DNA from: an uncultured Oscillospiraceae bacterium
GTDB taxonomy: Bacteria > Bacillota > Clostridia > Oscillospirales > Ruminococcaceae
Direction: 5' to 3'
DNA length: 17,973 nucleotides
Assembly: GCA_934486875.1 (NCBI GenBank)
Contig: CAKSPU010000047.1
Location: 1-17,973 of the forward strand
The translations under genes were made by a program, and so were the position numbers. Of this stretch, positions 7,369-14,437 are shown in pieces; position 1 is the first letter of the stretch; every line of letters starts with the position of its first letter. The notes below the pieces were generated by a model, which was not told where the DNA came from, did not search any database, and worked only from the letters and a program-made list of their open reading frames with translations.

Positions 7369-8280
7369 ATGAAGCACCTGCTTAAAATGTCCGATCTTTC
7401 CAAGGCTGATATCATTGATATCTTAAACCTTGCAGACCAGCTCAAGTACGAGCTCAAGCACAATATCCCCCACCGTCACCTTGAGGGCAAGACTCTCGGA
7501 ATGATCTTCCAGAAGTCCTCCACACGTACCCGTGTTTCATTTGAGACAGGTATGTATCAGCTGGGCGGAAACGCTCTCTTCCTTTCCTCCCGTGACCTTC
7601 AGATAGGCCGTGGCGAACCTGTTCAGGATACCGCCCGTGTTCTTTCCCGCTATCTTGACGGAATTATGATACGTACATTCGCTCAGAAAGAGGTCGAGGA
7701 TCTTTCTCAGTTCGGCAATATCCCCATTATCAACGGTCTTACCGATTACTGCCACCCCTGTCAGGTACTTGCTGACCTTATGACTGTACGTGAGTACAAG
7801 GGTCAGTTCGACGGACTGAAAATGTGCTACATAGGCGACGGCAACAATATGGCAAATTCCCTTATCGTAGGCGGTCTTACCGTTGGTATGGAGGTCTCCG
7901 CAGCGTGCCCCGAGGGATATCGCCCCGACCCCGCTGTTCTTGATTTTGCAAAGGCATACGGCAACAAATTCACACTTACCGACAAGCCTGTTGAGGCTGC
8001 CGCAAATGCTGATGTTCTCTTCACTGACGTATGGGCTTCTATGGGTCAGGAGGGCGAAGCAGCTGACCGCCGCAAGGTATTTGAGGGCATTTATCAGATA
8101 AATGATGAGGTCATGGCTGCCGCAAAGCGTGACGCTATGGTTCAGCACTGCCTGCCCGCTCACCGTGAGGAGGAAATTACCGCAAAGGTATTCGAGGCTC
8201 ACGCTGACGAGATATTTGACGAGGCTGAGAACCGTCTCCACGCTCAGAAGGCTGTTATGGTCAAGCTGATGAAGTCATAA
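7369..8280 (+). CDS. argF: Ornithine carbamoyltransferase
   Basis: ArgF condenses ornithine with carbamoyl phosphate to give citrulline, the substrate for ArgG. The 303-residue protein has every signature expected: SSTRTRVSFE (50-59, carbamoyl-phosphate binding), IRTF (101-104), HPCQVLADL (129-137), DVWASMGQE (220-228, the SMG ornithine loop that separates it from aspartate transcarbamoylase) and HCLPAHR (260-266). The SD GGAGGT (7355-7360) is 8 bases before ATG and is the most canonical of the operon. It is the last gene of the block and is followed by a terminator. A catabolic (argI/arcB) role is less likely because no arcA or arcC is nearby. Carbamoyl-phosphate synthase genes are not in this window. 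Confidence 0.97.
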   Translation: MKHLLKMSDLSKADIIDILNLADQLKYELKHNIPHRHLEGKTLGMIFQKSSTRTRVSFETGMYQLGGNALFLSSRDLQIGRGEPVQDTARVLSRYLDGIMIRTFAQKEVEDLSQFGNIPIINGLTDYCHPCQVLADLMTVREYKGQFDGLKMCYIGDGNNMANSLIVGGLTVGMEVSAACPEGYRPDPAVLDFAKAYGNKFTLTDKPVEAAANADVLFTDVWASMGQEGEAADRRKVFEGIYQINDEVMAAAKRDAMVQHCLPAHREEEITAKVFEAHADEIFDEAENRLHAQKAVMVKLMKS

Positions 8281-8298
8281 GAATTGCTGTAATTTAAC

Positions 8299-8336
8299 GT
8301 CTCCCCCTGCCGCAGTATTGGCGGGAGGAGACTTTT
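8299..8336 (+). terminator. Terminator of the arg operon
   Basis: A 12-bp stem (8299-8311 with 8320-8332, one C-A mismatch and one T-G wobble) with an 8-base loop is followed by TTTTGTAT. It lies 19 bases after the argF stop, a typical rho-independent terminator. The next gene starts only 24 bases further on, with no clear promoter between, so read-through may supply it. Confidence 0.8.
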
Positions 8337-8360
8337 GTATAAACTGAAAGGAACTGACAA

Positions 8361-9509
8361 ATGAATATACACAAGCTTCTGGCAATTATATGCTCGGGAA
8401 TAATATCTATCGGAATGACAGGCTGCGGGGCTGAGAAAGGCCCTGTTACATATGCTCCCACAGCGGAAAATGTGAAAGCCTTAGGCAGAACTATGCTCAC
8501 TGATGACAATATGCTGTGGCTGGCATTTTCGGGCTCGGGTGCTGAATTTACATTCAACGGCACAAAGGCTGAGGTCGTTATCGTAGGCGATGACAATGCG
8601 GAAAAGCCCGATAACGAGGACAATCAGGCGAGAATTGCCATTTACGTGAACGGTGAAAGAGTGGTCGATGATATGATAGACCACGCCGAGGAGACATATA
8701 CCGTTTTTGAGAGCGAAACTCCTGCACAGTGCGATGTGAAGATAGTCAAGCTGTCCGAAACGGCAAATTCCACCTGTGCGGTGAAGTCTGTCACTGTTGA
8801 TGCGGAAGAGGGAATAAAGCCTGCTGAGAAAAAGGAACATTTCATTGAATTTGTGGGCGACTCTATCACCTGCGGCTATGGCGTTGATGATGAGGTAAAG
8901 GAGCATCATTTCTCCACAACCACCGAGGACGTTACAAAGACATATGCATACAAGACCGCCGAAAAGCTTGACGCTGACTACAGTATGGTATCTATCAGCG
9001 GCTACGGCATTATTTCGGGCTATTCCGACGGCAAGAAAAAGGTTGCGGAGCAGCAGCTTCCCAAATATTATGACAAGCTGGGCAACTCCTACGGCACCTT
9101 CGGCGGAAAGAGGGTCAGCGGACAGGCGTGGGATTTCACGGGCTATACTCCCGATGCCATTGTGGTAAATCTCGGCACCAATGACGCTTCCTACACCAAA
9201 AACAAAGAGGACAGAGTTCAGGATTACATTGATTCCTATGTTGAATTTCTGAAAAAGCTGCGCACAAACAATCCCGATGCACAGATATTCTGCACCCTCG
9301 GAATTATGGGTCAGGATCTTTACCCCGCTGTTGAACAGGCTGTTCAGAACTACACCGAGGAAACGGGGGATACAAAGGTCACTGCAATGGCTTTTGATAT
9401 CCAGTCCCAGAGTGACGGCTATGCAGCCGACTGGCACCCCACCGAGGCTACTCACGAAAAGGCTTCGGAGAAGCTTGTTAGTGAGATAAAGAGCGTTATG
9501 GGCTGGTAA
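8361..9509 (+). CDS. SGNH/GDSL esterase lipoprotein, CE2-type (probable carbohydrate acetyl esterase)
   Basis: The 382-residue product begins with a lipoprotein signal, the lipobox Cys being residue 22 (GMTGC). An N-terminal beta-rich region (about 35-150, containing LWLAFSGSGAEFTFNG) precedes an SGNH hydrolase domain. That domain shows block I FVGDSITCGYG with Ser168 as nucleophile, a Gly block near SISGYG (211-216), block III LGTND with Asn274, and block V DWHPTEATH with Asp357 and His359. A jelly roll followed by SGNH with this DWHP motif is the layout of CE2 esterases, which remove acetyl groups from xylan or mannan at the cell surface. The substrate is an inference. The SD GAAAGGA (8346-8352) is 8 bases upstream. 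I see no carbohydrate-binding or dockerin module, so it is membrane-anchored, not cellulosomal. Confidence 0.88.
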   Translation: MNIHKLLAIICSGIISIGMTGCGAEKGPVTYAPTAENVKALGRTMLTDDNMLWLAFSGSGAEFTFNGTKAEVVIVGDDNAEKPDNEDNQARIAIYVNGERVVDDMIDHAEETYTVFESETPAQCDVKIVKLSETANSTCAVKSVTVDAEEGIKPAEKKEHFIEFVGDSITCGYGVDDEVKEHHFSTTTEDVTKTYAYKTAEKLDADYSMVSISGYGIISGYSDGKKKVAEQQLPKYYDKLGNSYGTFGGKRVSGQAWDFTGYTPDAIVVNLGTNDASYTKNKEDRVQDYIDSYVEFLKKLRTNNPDAQIFCTLGIMGQDLYPAVEQAVQNYTEETGDTKVTAMAFDIQSQSDGYAADWHPTEATHEKASEKLVSEIKSVMGW

Positions 9510-9526
9510 AACGAAATGTAATAAAG

Positions 9527-9569
9527 AATCACCCCGTCAGAGAAGTATTGCTTGTCTGACGGGGTGATT
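9527..9569. terminator. Strong terminator between convergent genes
   Basis: A perfect 15-bp stem (9527-9541 with 9555-9569) encloses a 13-base loop. On the + strand it is followed by TCTGTATAGTCTTTT. On the - strand it is followed by a T-rich run (CTTTATTACATTTCG). It lies 17 bases after the esterase stop and 88 bases past the glyS stop, so it probably serves both. Confidence 0.8.
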
Positions 9570-9657
9570 TCTGTATAGTCTTTTATTGCGACCAAAATGT
9601 AATTGACATTTTATGCGTAAAATTTCACGCAGGAGATTTTGTGTTATTTAAAGGAGA

Positions 9658-11040
9658 TCAATATTCAAGCTTCTTGTCGATATAAGCGATAAGATCGTCT
9701 ATCTTGATTCTTTCCTGAGCCATTGTGTCTCTGTCACGGACTGTTACACAGCCGTCCTCGAGAGTGTCAAAGTCATAGGTGATGCAGAAAGGTGTGCCGA
9801 TCTCGTCCTGACGGCGGTAACGCTTGCCGATCTGTCCTGCCTCGTCATACTCAACGTTCCACTTCTTTGCAAGCTTGGTGTAAAGCTCTATCGCAGGCTC
9901 CTTGAGCTTCTTTGTGAGGGGAAGGATTGCTGCCTTAACGGGTGCAAGAGCGGGGTGGAGGTGCATAACTGTTCTTACATCGGACTTCTCGCCGTCGCCT
10001 ATCTCTTCTTCGTCATATGCTTCGCAGACGATGGAGAGGAAAAGTCTTTCTACGCCGAGAGAGGGCTCGATAACGTAGGGAATGTACTTTTCGTTGGTCT
10101 CGGGGTCAAAATATTCCATTGACTTGCCGCTTGTTTTCATATGCTGAGTGAGGTCATAGTCGGTTCTGTCCGCAATGCCCCAGAGCTCGCCCCAGCCAAA
10201 GGGGAAGAGGTACTCGAAGTCGGTGGTTGCCTTGGAGTAGAAGCAAAGCTCCTCGGGAGAATGGTCACGGAGTCTCAGATGCTCCTCGTTGATGCCGAGA
10301 CCGAGGAGGAAGTTCTTGCAGTAGCTTCTCCAGTATTGGAACCATTCAAGGTCAGTGCCTGGCTTGCAGAAAAATTCAAGCTCCATCTGCTCAAATTCTC
10401 TTACACGGAAGATGAAGTTGCCGGGAGTGATCTCGTTTCTGAATGATTTGCCCACCTGTCCAACGCCGAAGGGAACCTTTTTACGGGTGGTTCTCTGAAT
10501 GTTGTTAAAGTTTACGAAAATACCCTGAGCGGTCTCGGGACGGAGATAAAGCTCTGCCTTGGAGTCCTCGGTTACGCCCTGGAAGGTCTTGAACATAAGG
10601 TTGAACTGACGGATAGAAGTGAAGTTCTTCTTGCCGCAGTTGGGGCACTTGATGTCGTGAGTTTCGATAAATTCAGCCATCTGATCGTTTGTCCAGCCTG
10701 CGGGATTTGCGTCGGACTGGCTTTCGATGAGCTGGTCTGCACGGTGACGGGTCTTACATTCCTTGCAGTCCATAAGGGGGTCGGAGAAACCGCCGATATG
10801 TCCCGAAGCCACCCAGGTCTGGGGGTTCATAAGGATAGCGGAGTCAAGTCCTACGTTGTAGGGGCTTTCCTGCACGAATTTCTTGAGCCACGCCTTTTTG
10901 ACGTTGTTTTTGAACTCAACGCCGAGAGGACCGTAGTCCCAGGTGTTGGCGAGACCGCCGTAGATCTCACTTCCGGGATATACAAAGCCTCTGCCCTTGC
11001 AGAGAGCGACTATTTTGTCCATTGTTTTTTCTGCTGCCAT
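9658..11040 (-). CDS. glyS: Glycyl-tRNA synthetase, alpha2 dimeric type
   Basis: The enzyme charges tRNA-Gly with glycine. This is the single-chain class II form found in archaea, eukaryotes and many Firmicutes, not the glyQ/glyS two-subunit form. The 460 residues include an N-terminal [13 protein letters not shown] (17-29), a Zn-type CxxC at 92-95 and a CPNC at 132-135 within the insertion, motif 2 [19 protein letters not shown] (200-218), motif 3 [12 protein letters not shown] (323-334) and a C-terminal anticodon-binding domain. The open frame extends four codons further to a GTG at 11050-11052, but that GTG lies inside the SD (AAGGTGG). The ATG at 11040 is 8 bases after the SD, so I start there. 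It is monocistronic, with a consensus promoter upstream and a shared terminator downstream. Confidence 0.97.
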   Translation of the reverse strand: MAAEKTMDKIVALCKGRGFVYPGSEIYGGLANTWDYGPLGVEFKNNVKKAWLKKFVQESPYNVGLDSAILMNPQTWVASGHIGGFSDPLMDCKECKTRHRADQLIESQSDANPAGWTNDQMAEFIETHDIKCPNCGKKNFTSIRQFNLMFKTFQGVTEDSKAELYLRPETAQGIFVNFNNIQRTTRKKVPFGVGQVGKSFRNEITPGNFIFRVREFEQMELEFFCKPGTDLEWFQYWRSYCKNFLLGLGINEEHLRLRDHSPEELCFYSKATTDFEYLFPFGWGELWGIADRTDYDLTQHMKTSGKSMEYFDPETNEKYIPYVIEPSLGVERLFLSIVCEAYDEEEIGDGEKSDVRTVMHLHPALAPVKAAILPLTKKLKEPAIELYTKLAKKWNVEYDEAGQIGKRYRRQDEIGTPFCITYDFDTLEDGCVTVRDRDTMAQERIKIDDLIAYIDKKLEY

Positions 11041-11067
11041 TGATCTTACCACCTTTATTTATTCCTG

Positions 11068-11080
11068 CCTGCATAGCAGG
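11068..11080 (-). other. Small hairpin in the glyS leader
   Basis: CCTGC, ATA and GCAGG form a 5-bp stem with a 3-base loop in the roughly 55-base leader of glyS. It lies about 15 bases upstream of the SD. No T-box specifier loop or antiterminator motif (GGTGGnACCGCG type) is visible. The hairpin is too small to argue for a riboswitch. Confidence 0.35.
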
Positions 11081-11101
11081 GCATTTTCATAGTCATATTC
11101 T

Positions 11102-11130
11102 ATTATATTCCATATCGGGGCGCTTGTCAA
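11102..11130 (-). promoter_or_regulatory. Consensus sigma-A promoter of glyS
   Basis: On the - strand, TTGACA (complement of 11125-11130) and TATAAT (complement of 11102-11107) are separated by exactly 17 bases. Both hexamers match consensus fully. The start point would be near 11095, leaving a leader of about 55 bases to the glyS ATG. Confidence 0.85.
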
Positions 11131-11159
11131 GTGATTTTGATGTATCATTTTTCATATAG

Positions 11160-11189
11160 TTGACAGGCGGCGGGGATTTGGTGTATAAT
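11160..11189 (+). promoter_or_regulatory. Sigma-A promoter for the 11253 gene
   Basis: TTGACA (11160-11165) and TATAAT (11184-11189) are both full consensus, with an 18-base spacer that is GC-rich (GGCGGCGGGG). It is divergent from the glyS promoter, with the two -35 elements 29 bases apart. The leader to the next ATG is about 55 bases. Confidence 0.8.
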
Positions 11190-11252
11190 TACAGCAGAGC
11201 AGGCTATATCTGAGGCTTTTGTTGTTATATTGAAAGGAAAAAAGTTTGTATT

Positions 11253-11753
11253 ATGGATATGTTTACAGATGCTTTGTTAAATAATACAGAAGAAATAATT
11301 CCCAAAGAATATGATTGGTATGCACCTTTGATAGGAGATTGGGATTTTGATTATTATGATAATTTGGAAAGTGATGCTCCCCGTCACGTTATTGGCGAAT
11401 GGTTATTCAGAAAAATTCTTGAAGGTTCAATCGTTCAGGACCTTTTTATATGTCCTTCCAGAGCGGAACGGCTCACAAATCCTCAGGTTGATGGTGAATA
11501 TGGTACAGCACTGAGAAAATATAACTTTGAAGAAAAGCACTATGATATGATCTACAGCACCAAAGATTATATGATCCATGTGAAGTGGAGAAAAGAAAGC
11601 GATAAGCTTATCGGTACAGTTCAGGAAGTCCCAAGCAATCAGTTCATTTTTTCGGATATAACCGAAAACTCTTTTAAATGGACAAATATTGAAATTCAAA
11701 AGGATGGAACAACTAAAGTGTTAAGTAGAATTTTTGCAAGACGAAAAGTTTAA
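11253..11753 (+). CDS. Small cytoplasmic protein of unknown function, possibly lipocalin/DUF1579-like
   Basis: The 166-residue product has no signal peptide or membrane segment. It contains a LIGDWDFDYYDN motif (26-37), GEWLFRKILEGSIVQDLFICPSR (48-70) and repeated short beta-strand-like stretches to the end. The order GDW..GEW..LEG..QD resembles the GxW start of small lipocalin-like or DUF1579-like beta-barrel proteins; this is a resemblance by eye only. The gene is clearly more A+T-rich and uses more A/T-ending codons than its neighbours, which suggests a different history. The SD GAAAGGA (11232-11238) is 14 bases from this ATG, longer than for neighbouring genes; an in-frame ATG at 11259 would be even further away. 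It has its own consensus promoter and may share a transcript with the HD gene 71 bases downstream. Confidence 0.75.
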   Translation: MDMFTDALLNNTEEIIPKEYDWYAPLIGDWDFDYYDNLESDAPRHVIGEWLFRKILEGSIVQDLFICPSRAERLTNPQVDGEYGTALRKYNFEEKHYDMIYSTKDYMIHVKWRKESDKLIGTVQEVPSNQFIFSDITENSFKWTNIEIQKDGTTKVLSRIFARRKV

Positions 11754-11824
11754 ATGTTCAGTTTATCAAATTACTATGTATTTGACAGATAAAAAAACAA
11801 GATTTACAGAAAGGTCGGATAAAA

Positions 11825-12466
11825 ATGATAACGGAGCGTCTTAAAAAACAGGTGGAATTTTTACTTGAAGCGGACAAAATGAAGAGCCTTTACAGGCAGA
11901 CATACATAATCCACGATGAAAAGCGCTGCGATTCTATGCGTGATGCGGAAGATGACGGTTATCACAAACGGCGTGAAAATGATGCGGAGCATTCCTTTCA
12001 TCTTGCGCTTTTTGCAATGACCCTTGCAGAGCACGCCAATGTTCCCGTTGACCTGCTTCGGGTGATGAAAATGGTCATTATCCACGACATTGTTGAGATA
12101 GATGCAGGGGATACCTACTGCTATGACAAAAAGGGCTATGAGACCAAGCGTGAGCGTGAGGAAAAGGCTGCGGACAGGCTTTTCGGCATTCTGCCTCCCG
12201 ACCAGGCGGCGGAGTACAGAGGTCTGTGGGAGGAGTTTGAGGCTATGGACACGGCGGAGTCACGCTTTGCGGCGGCGTTGGACAGAATGCAGCCAATGCT
12301 CCTTAATTATGCAAAAAACGGTGTCAGCTGGCAGGAGCACGGCTTGGCTTACACTCAGGTATATGATCGCAACAGGCACATCGGCAACGGCTCCGAGGAG
12401 CTGTGGGAATATATGGAAAATGTGCTGAAAGATGCGCTGGGCAAGGGCTTTTTGAAAGATGAATGA
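11825..12466 (+). CDS. HD-domain phosphohydrolase (YfbR/HDDC2 5'-nucleotidase-like)
   Basis: The 213-residue protein carries the metal-binding pattern of HD_3/HDDC2-type phosphohydrolases: RENDAEHSFH (50-59, His56), VIIHDIVEIDAGD (84-96, the His87-Asp88 pair plus Glu91) and a late ALDRMQP with Asp153. E. coli YfbR, the known relative, removes phosphate from deoxynucleoside monophosphates, so a role in nucleotide turnover is plausible; the substrate is not established. The SD GAAAGG (11809-11814) is 10 bases before ATG. It lies 71 bases after the small AT-rich gene and 107 bases before hisA, with no clear terminator in either gap, so the three may be one transcript. Composition returns to that of the rest of the window here. 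Confidence 0.85.
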   Translation: MITERLKKQVEFLLEADKMKSLYRQTYIIHDEKRCDSMRDAEDDGYHKRRENDAEHSFHLALFAMTLAEHANVPVDLLRVMKMVIIHDIVEIDAGDTYCYDKKGYETKREREEKAADRLFGILPPDQAAEYRGLWEEFEAMDTAESRFAAALDRMQPMLLNYAKNGVSWQEHGLAYTQVYDRNRHIGNGSEELWEYMENVLKDALGKGFLKDE

Positions 12467-12573
12467 GAAAGCGAAATTATTTGCGTTGTCTCTTCTAAGT
12501 TGTTTTGTTTTTGCAGGCTAGCGACAGAGCTTGCTCCGATGAGCAAATGACCCAAATTTGAAAGGAAAAAATT

Positions 12574-13344
12574 ATGAAATTCAGACCGTGCATTGATATC
12601 CACAACGGACAGGTGAAGCAGATAGTCGGCGGCAGTCTTGCGGACAAAAATTCTGCGGCGGAGGAAAATTTCGTCTCGGAGCAGGGCGGTGAATTTTACG
12701 CAAAGCTTTACAGGGACAGGGGACTGACGGGAGGGCACGTTATTATTTTAAATCCCGCAGGCTCGGAGTATTATGAGGCGGACAGGAAGCAGGCTTTTGC
12801 GGCTCTCGGTGCATTCCCGAAAGGGCTCCAGATCGGCGGCGGAGTGAATGCGGAAAATGCGGCGGAGTATCTTGAAAAGGGTGCTTCCCACGTTATTGTC
12901 ACGTCCTATGTTTTCAAGGACGGAAGCATCAGCTTTGAGCGGCTTGAACGTCTCAGAAGCGAGGTGGGGGCAGATAATATCGTTCTTGACCTTTCCTGCC
13001 GCAAAAGAGACGGAAAATATTTTATCGTGACGGACAGGTGGCAGCGGTTTACTGATATGGAGGTCACGGCGGACAATATTGCGATGCTCCGAAGCTATTG
13101 CGATGAATTTCTTGTTCACGCTGTTGATGCGGAGGGAAAGCAGAAAGGCATTGAAGAGGGTATTGCATCTCTCCTCGGAAACGCAGACGGCGTTGTTTCC
13201 ACATATGCGGGGGGTATTGGCTCGTATGAAGATATTGAGCTGCTCCGAAAGCTGGGCAAGGGAAATGTTGATTTTACGGTTGGAAGTGCGCTTGACATTT
13301 TCGGCGGCTGCCTTGAATTTGAAAAAATTGCGGGGATAACGTAA
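12574..13344 (+). CDS. hisA: Phosphoribosylformimino-AICAR ribotide isomerase, eukaryotic (HIS6-like) type
   Basis: HisA opens the ribose of ProFAR to give PRFAR, step 4 of histidine biosynthesis. The 256-residue protein is a beta/alpha barrel with Asp8 in CIDIHNGQVKQIVGG (6-20), a phosphate-binding QIGGGVN (86-92), LDLSCRK (138-144, Asp139), FLVHAVDAEGK (179-189), YAGGIGS (211-217) and VGSALDIFGG (236-245). CIDxHNGxVKQIVGG, SCRK and GSxLDIFGG are features I recognise from yeast HIS6 and plant HisA, which are distant from the common bacterial hisA. No other his gene is within the window. The SD GAAAGGA (12560-12566) is 7 bases upstream of ATG. It ends 9 bases before a terminator stem. Confidence 0.92.
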   Translation: MKFRPCIDIHNGQVKQIVGGSLADKNSAAEENFVSEQGGEFYAKLYRDRGLTGGHVIILNPAGSEYYEADRKQAFAALGAFPKGLQIGGGVNAENAAEYLEKGASHVIVTSYVFKDGSISFERLERLRSEVGADNIVLDLSCRKRDGKYFIVTDRWQRFTDMEVTADNIAMLRSYCDEFLVHAVDAEGKQKGIEEGIASLLGNADGVVSTYAGGIGSYEDIELLRKLGKGNVDFTVGSALDIFGGCLEFEKIAGIT

Positions 13345-13353
13345 AGTAAAGTA

Positions 13354-13397
13354 AAAAACAGCCCAGACTTGATTTTAAAAAAGTCTGAGCTGTTTTT
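13354..13397. terminator. Bidirectional terminator between hisA and the histidine kinase
   Basis: A 16-bp stem with one mismatch (13354-13370 with 13381-13397) encloses a 10-base AT loop. The + strand right arm ends in TTTTT and is soon followed by another T-run. The - strand product likewise ends in TTTTT (complement of 13354-13358). The + strand right arm touches the kinase stop codon at 13397-13399, so the two convergent genes share it. Confidence 0.85.
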
Positions 13398-14437
13398 CAT
13401 TCTTTTTTTAGTGTCACTGTAAACCGTGAGCCTTTTCCCACAACGCTCTTTACCTCAATGCTGCCGCCGCAAAGCTCTGTTATCTGCTTTACAAGAGCAA
13501 GCCCAAGTCCGCTGCCCTCGTCCTTTCGGGAGCTGTCGGACTGATAAAAACGGTTGAAAATGTGCTTGCAGTCCTCCTCGGATATGCCGCAGCCATTGTC
13601 CTCAATGGAAAAAACAATGCTGTCCTTTCTGTGTCTGAGCATCATTTTTATGCTGCCGCCCTCTTCGGAAAATTTCACGGCGTTGTCGATGAGATTTACC
13701 CAGATATGGAGCAGCAGGCTTTCGGGACCCAGATATGTAGTCTCTTCAAGGTCAATGTCAAAGCAGATGTCCTTGGCTGTCCATTTCGGCTCGAGAAGCA
13801 GCAGAGCACGTCGGATCTGTTCATCAAGCCTGAACTCTTCCTTTTTTGCGGGTATCGCCTGATTTTCAAGCTTTGACAGGAGCAGGATATTGCCCACAAG
13901 CTCAGAGAGCCTTTTGGTATTGAAAAGTATCTTTTCGACATACTCGCTCTGCTCCTCGGGGGGAATATTTTTTTCCTGAAGAAGCATTGCGTAGCCCTCA
14001 ATGGCGTTTATGGGGGTCTTAAATTCGTGGGAAACGCTGGATACAAAATTCGTTTGCAGCTCCTCCACGGTGCCAAGCTCCGAGGTCATAAGATTGAAAT
14101 TATTGAAGGTGTCCCGAACCTCGGTGATGAGGGATCTGGTTTGCAGTCTTACGGAAAAGTCACGCTTTGCGACCTTTTCCATTGCCCGGCTTAGCTTTGT
14201 TACGGGGGAGAGGATAAGAGAGCTTGCAAGACGGCCGAAAACTATTCCGAGTATCACGCAGAATATCATCAGCCAGGCGGTGGCGGGCATTGTGGGAACG
14301 TGTCCGAAGCAGAGCTTCAGAATATATATGATAAGCTCTGCAAATCCCAGGGTCAGAAGTATCACGCCGATTATGAGCAGGGTCATTGCGATTATTATGC
14401 CGAGACCTGTTTTTTTGTCGGGATCCTTTTTCTTCAT
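13397..14437 (-). CDS. Membrane sensor histidine kinase
   Basis: This kinase of 346 residues autophosphorylates on His and passes the phosphate to the regulator encoded just upstream. Two transmembrane segments (about 12-40 and 53-76) flank a very short outside loop of about 12 residues, so there is no extracellular sensor domain of note. Signal reception may be within the membrane or via a partner. A HAMP region (about 70-120) leads into the HisKA dimerisation domain, with SVSHEFKTPINAIEG (134-148) and the phospho-acceptor His137. The HATPase_c domain has an N-box NLIDNAVKFS, a G1 box EDNGCGIS, an F-box IFNRFYQSD and a G2 box GSGLGLALV. The start overlaps the regulator's stop (TGATG), implying translational coupling. 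The signal is unknown. Confidence 0.93.
   Translation of the reverse strand: MKKKDPDKKTGLGIIIAMTLLIIGVILLTLGFAELIIYILKLCFGHVPTMPATAWLMIFCVILGIVFGRLASSLILSPVTKLSRAMEKVAKRDFSVRLQTRSLITEVRDTFNNFNLMTSELGTVEELQTNFVSSVSHEFKTPINAIEGYAMLLQEKNIPPEEQSEYVEKILFNTKRLSELVGNILLLSKLENQAIPAKKEEFRLDEQIRRALLLLEPKWTAKDICFDIDLEETTYLGPESLLLHIWVNLIDNAVKFSEEGGSIKMMLRHRKDSIVFSIEDNGCGISEEDCKHIFNRFYQSDSSRKDEGSGLGLALVKQITELCGGSIEVKSVVGKGSRFTVTLKKE

Noticed and set aside
8481..9455. 324-residue - strand open frame
   Set aside because: Long, but antisense to the esterase, which has a complete catalytic set and lipobox. No SD supports the - strand frame.
10141..10446. 101-residue + strand open frame
   Set aside because: It lies wholly inside glyS on the opposite strand, has no SD and no recognisable motif; glyS has all its class II motifs here.
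10657..11043. 128-residue + strand open frame
   Set aside because: Antisense to the glyS N-terminal half. Its composition follows from glyS codons.
11041..11052. GTG start of glyS four codons upstream
   Set aside because: That codon is part of the SD (AAGGTGG); the ATG at 11040 is correctly spaced.
11040..11250. T-box or other riboswitch between glyS and the divergent gene
   Set aside because: No T-box antiterminator core or long structured leader is visible, and the two promoters leave only about 55-base leaders.
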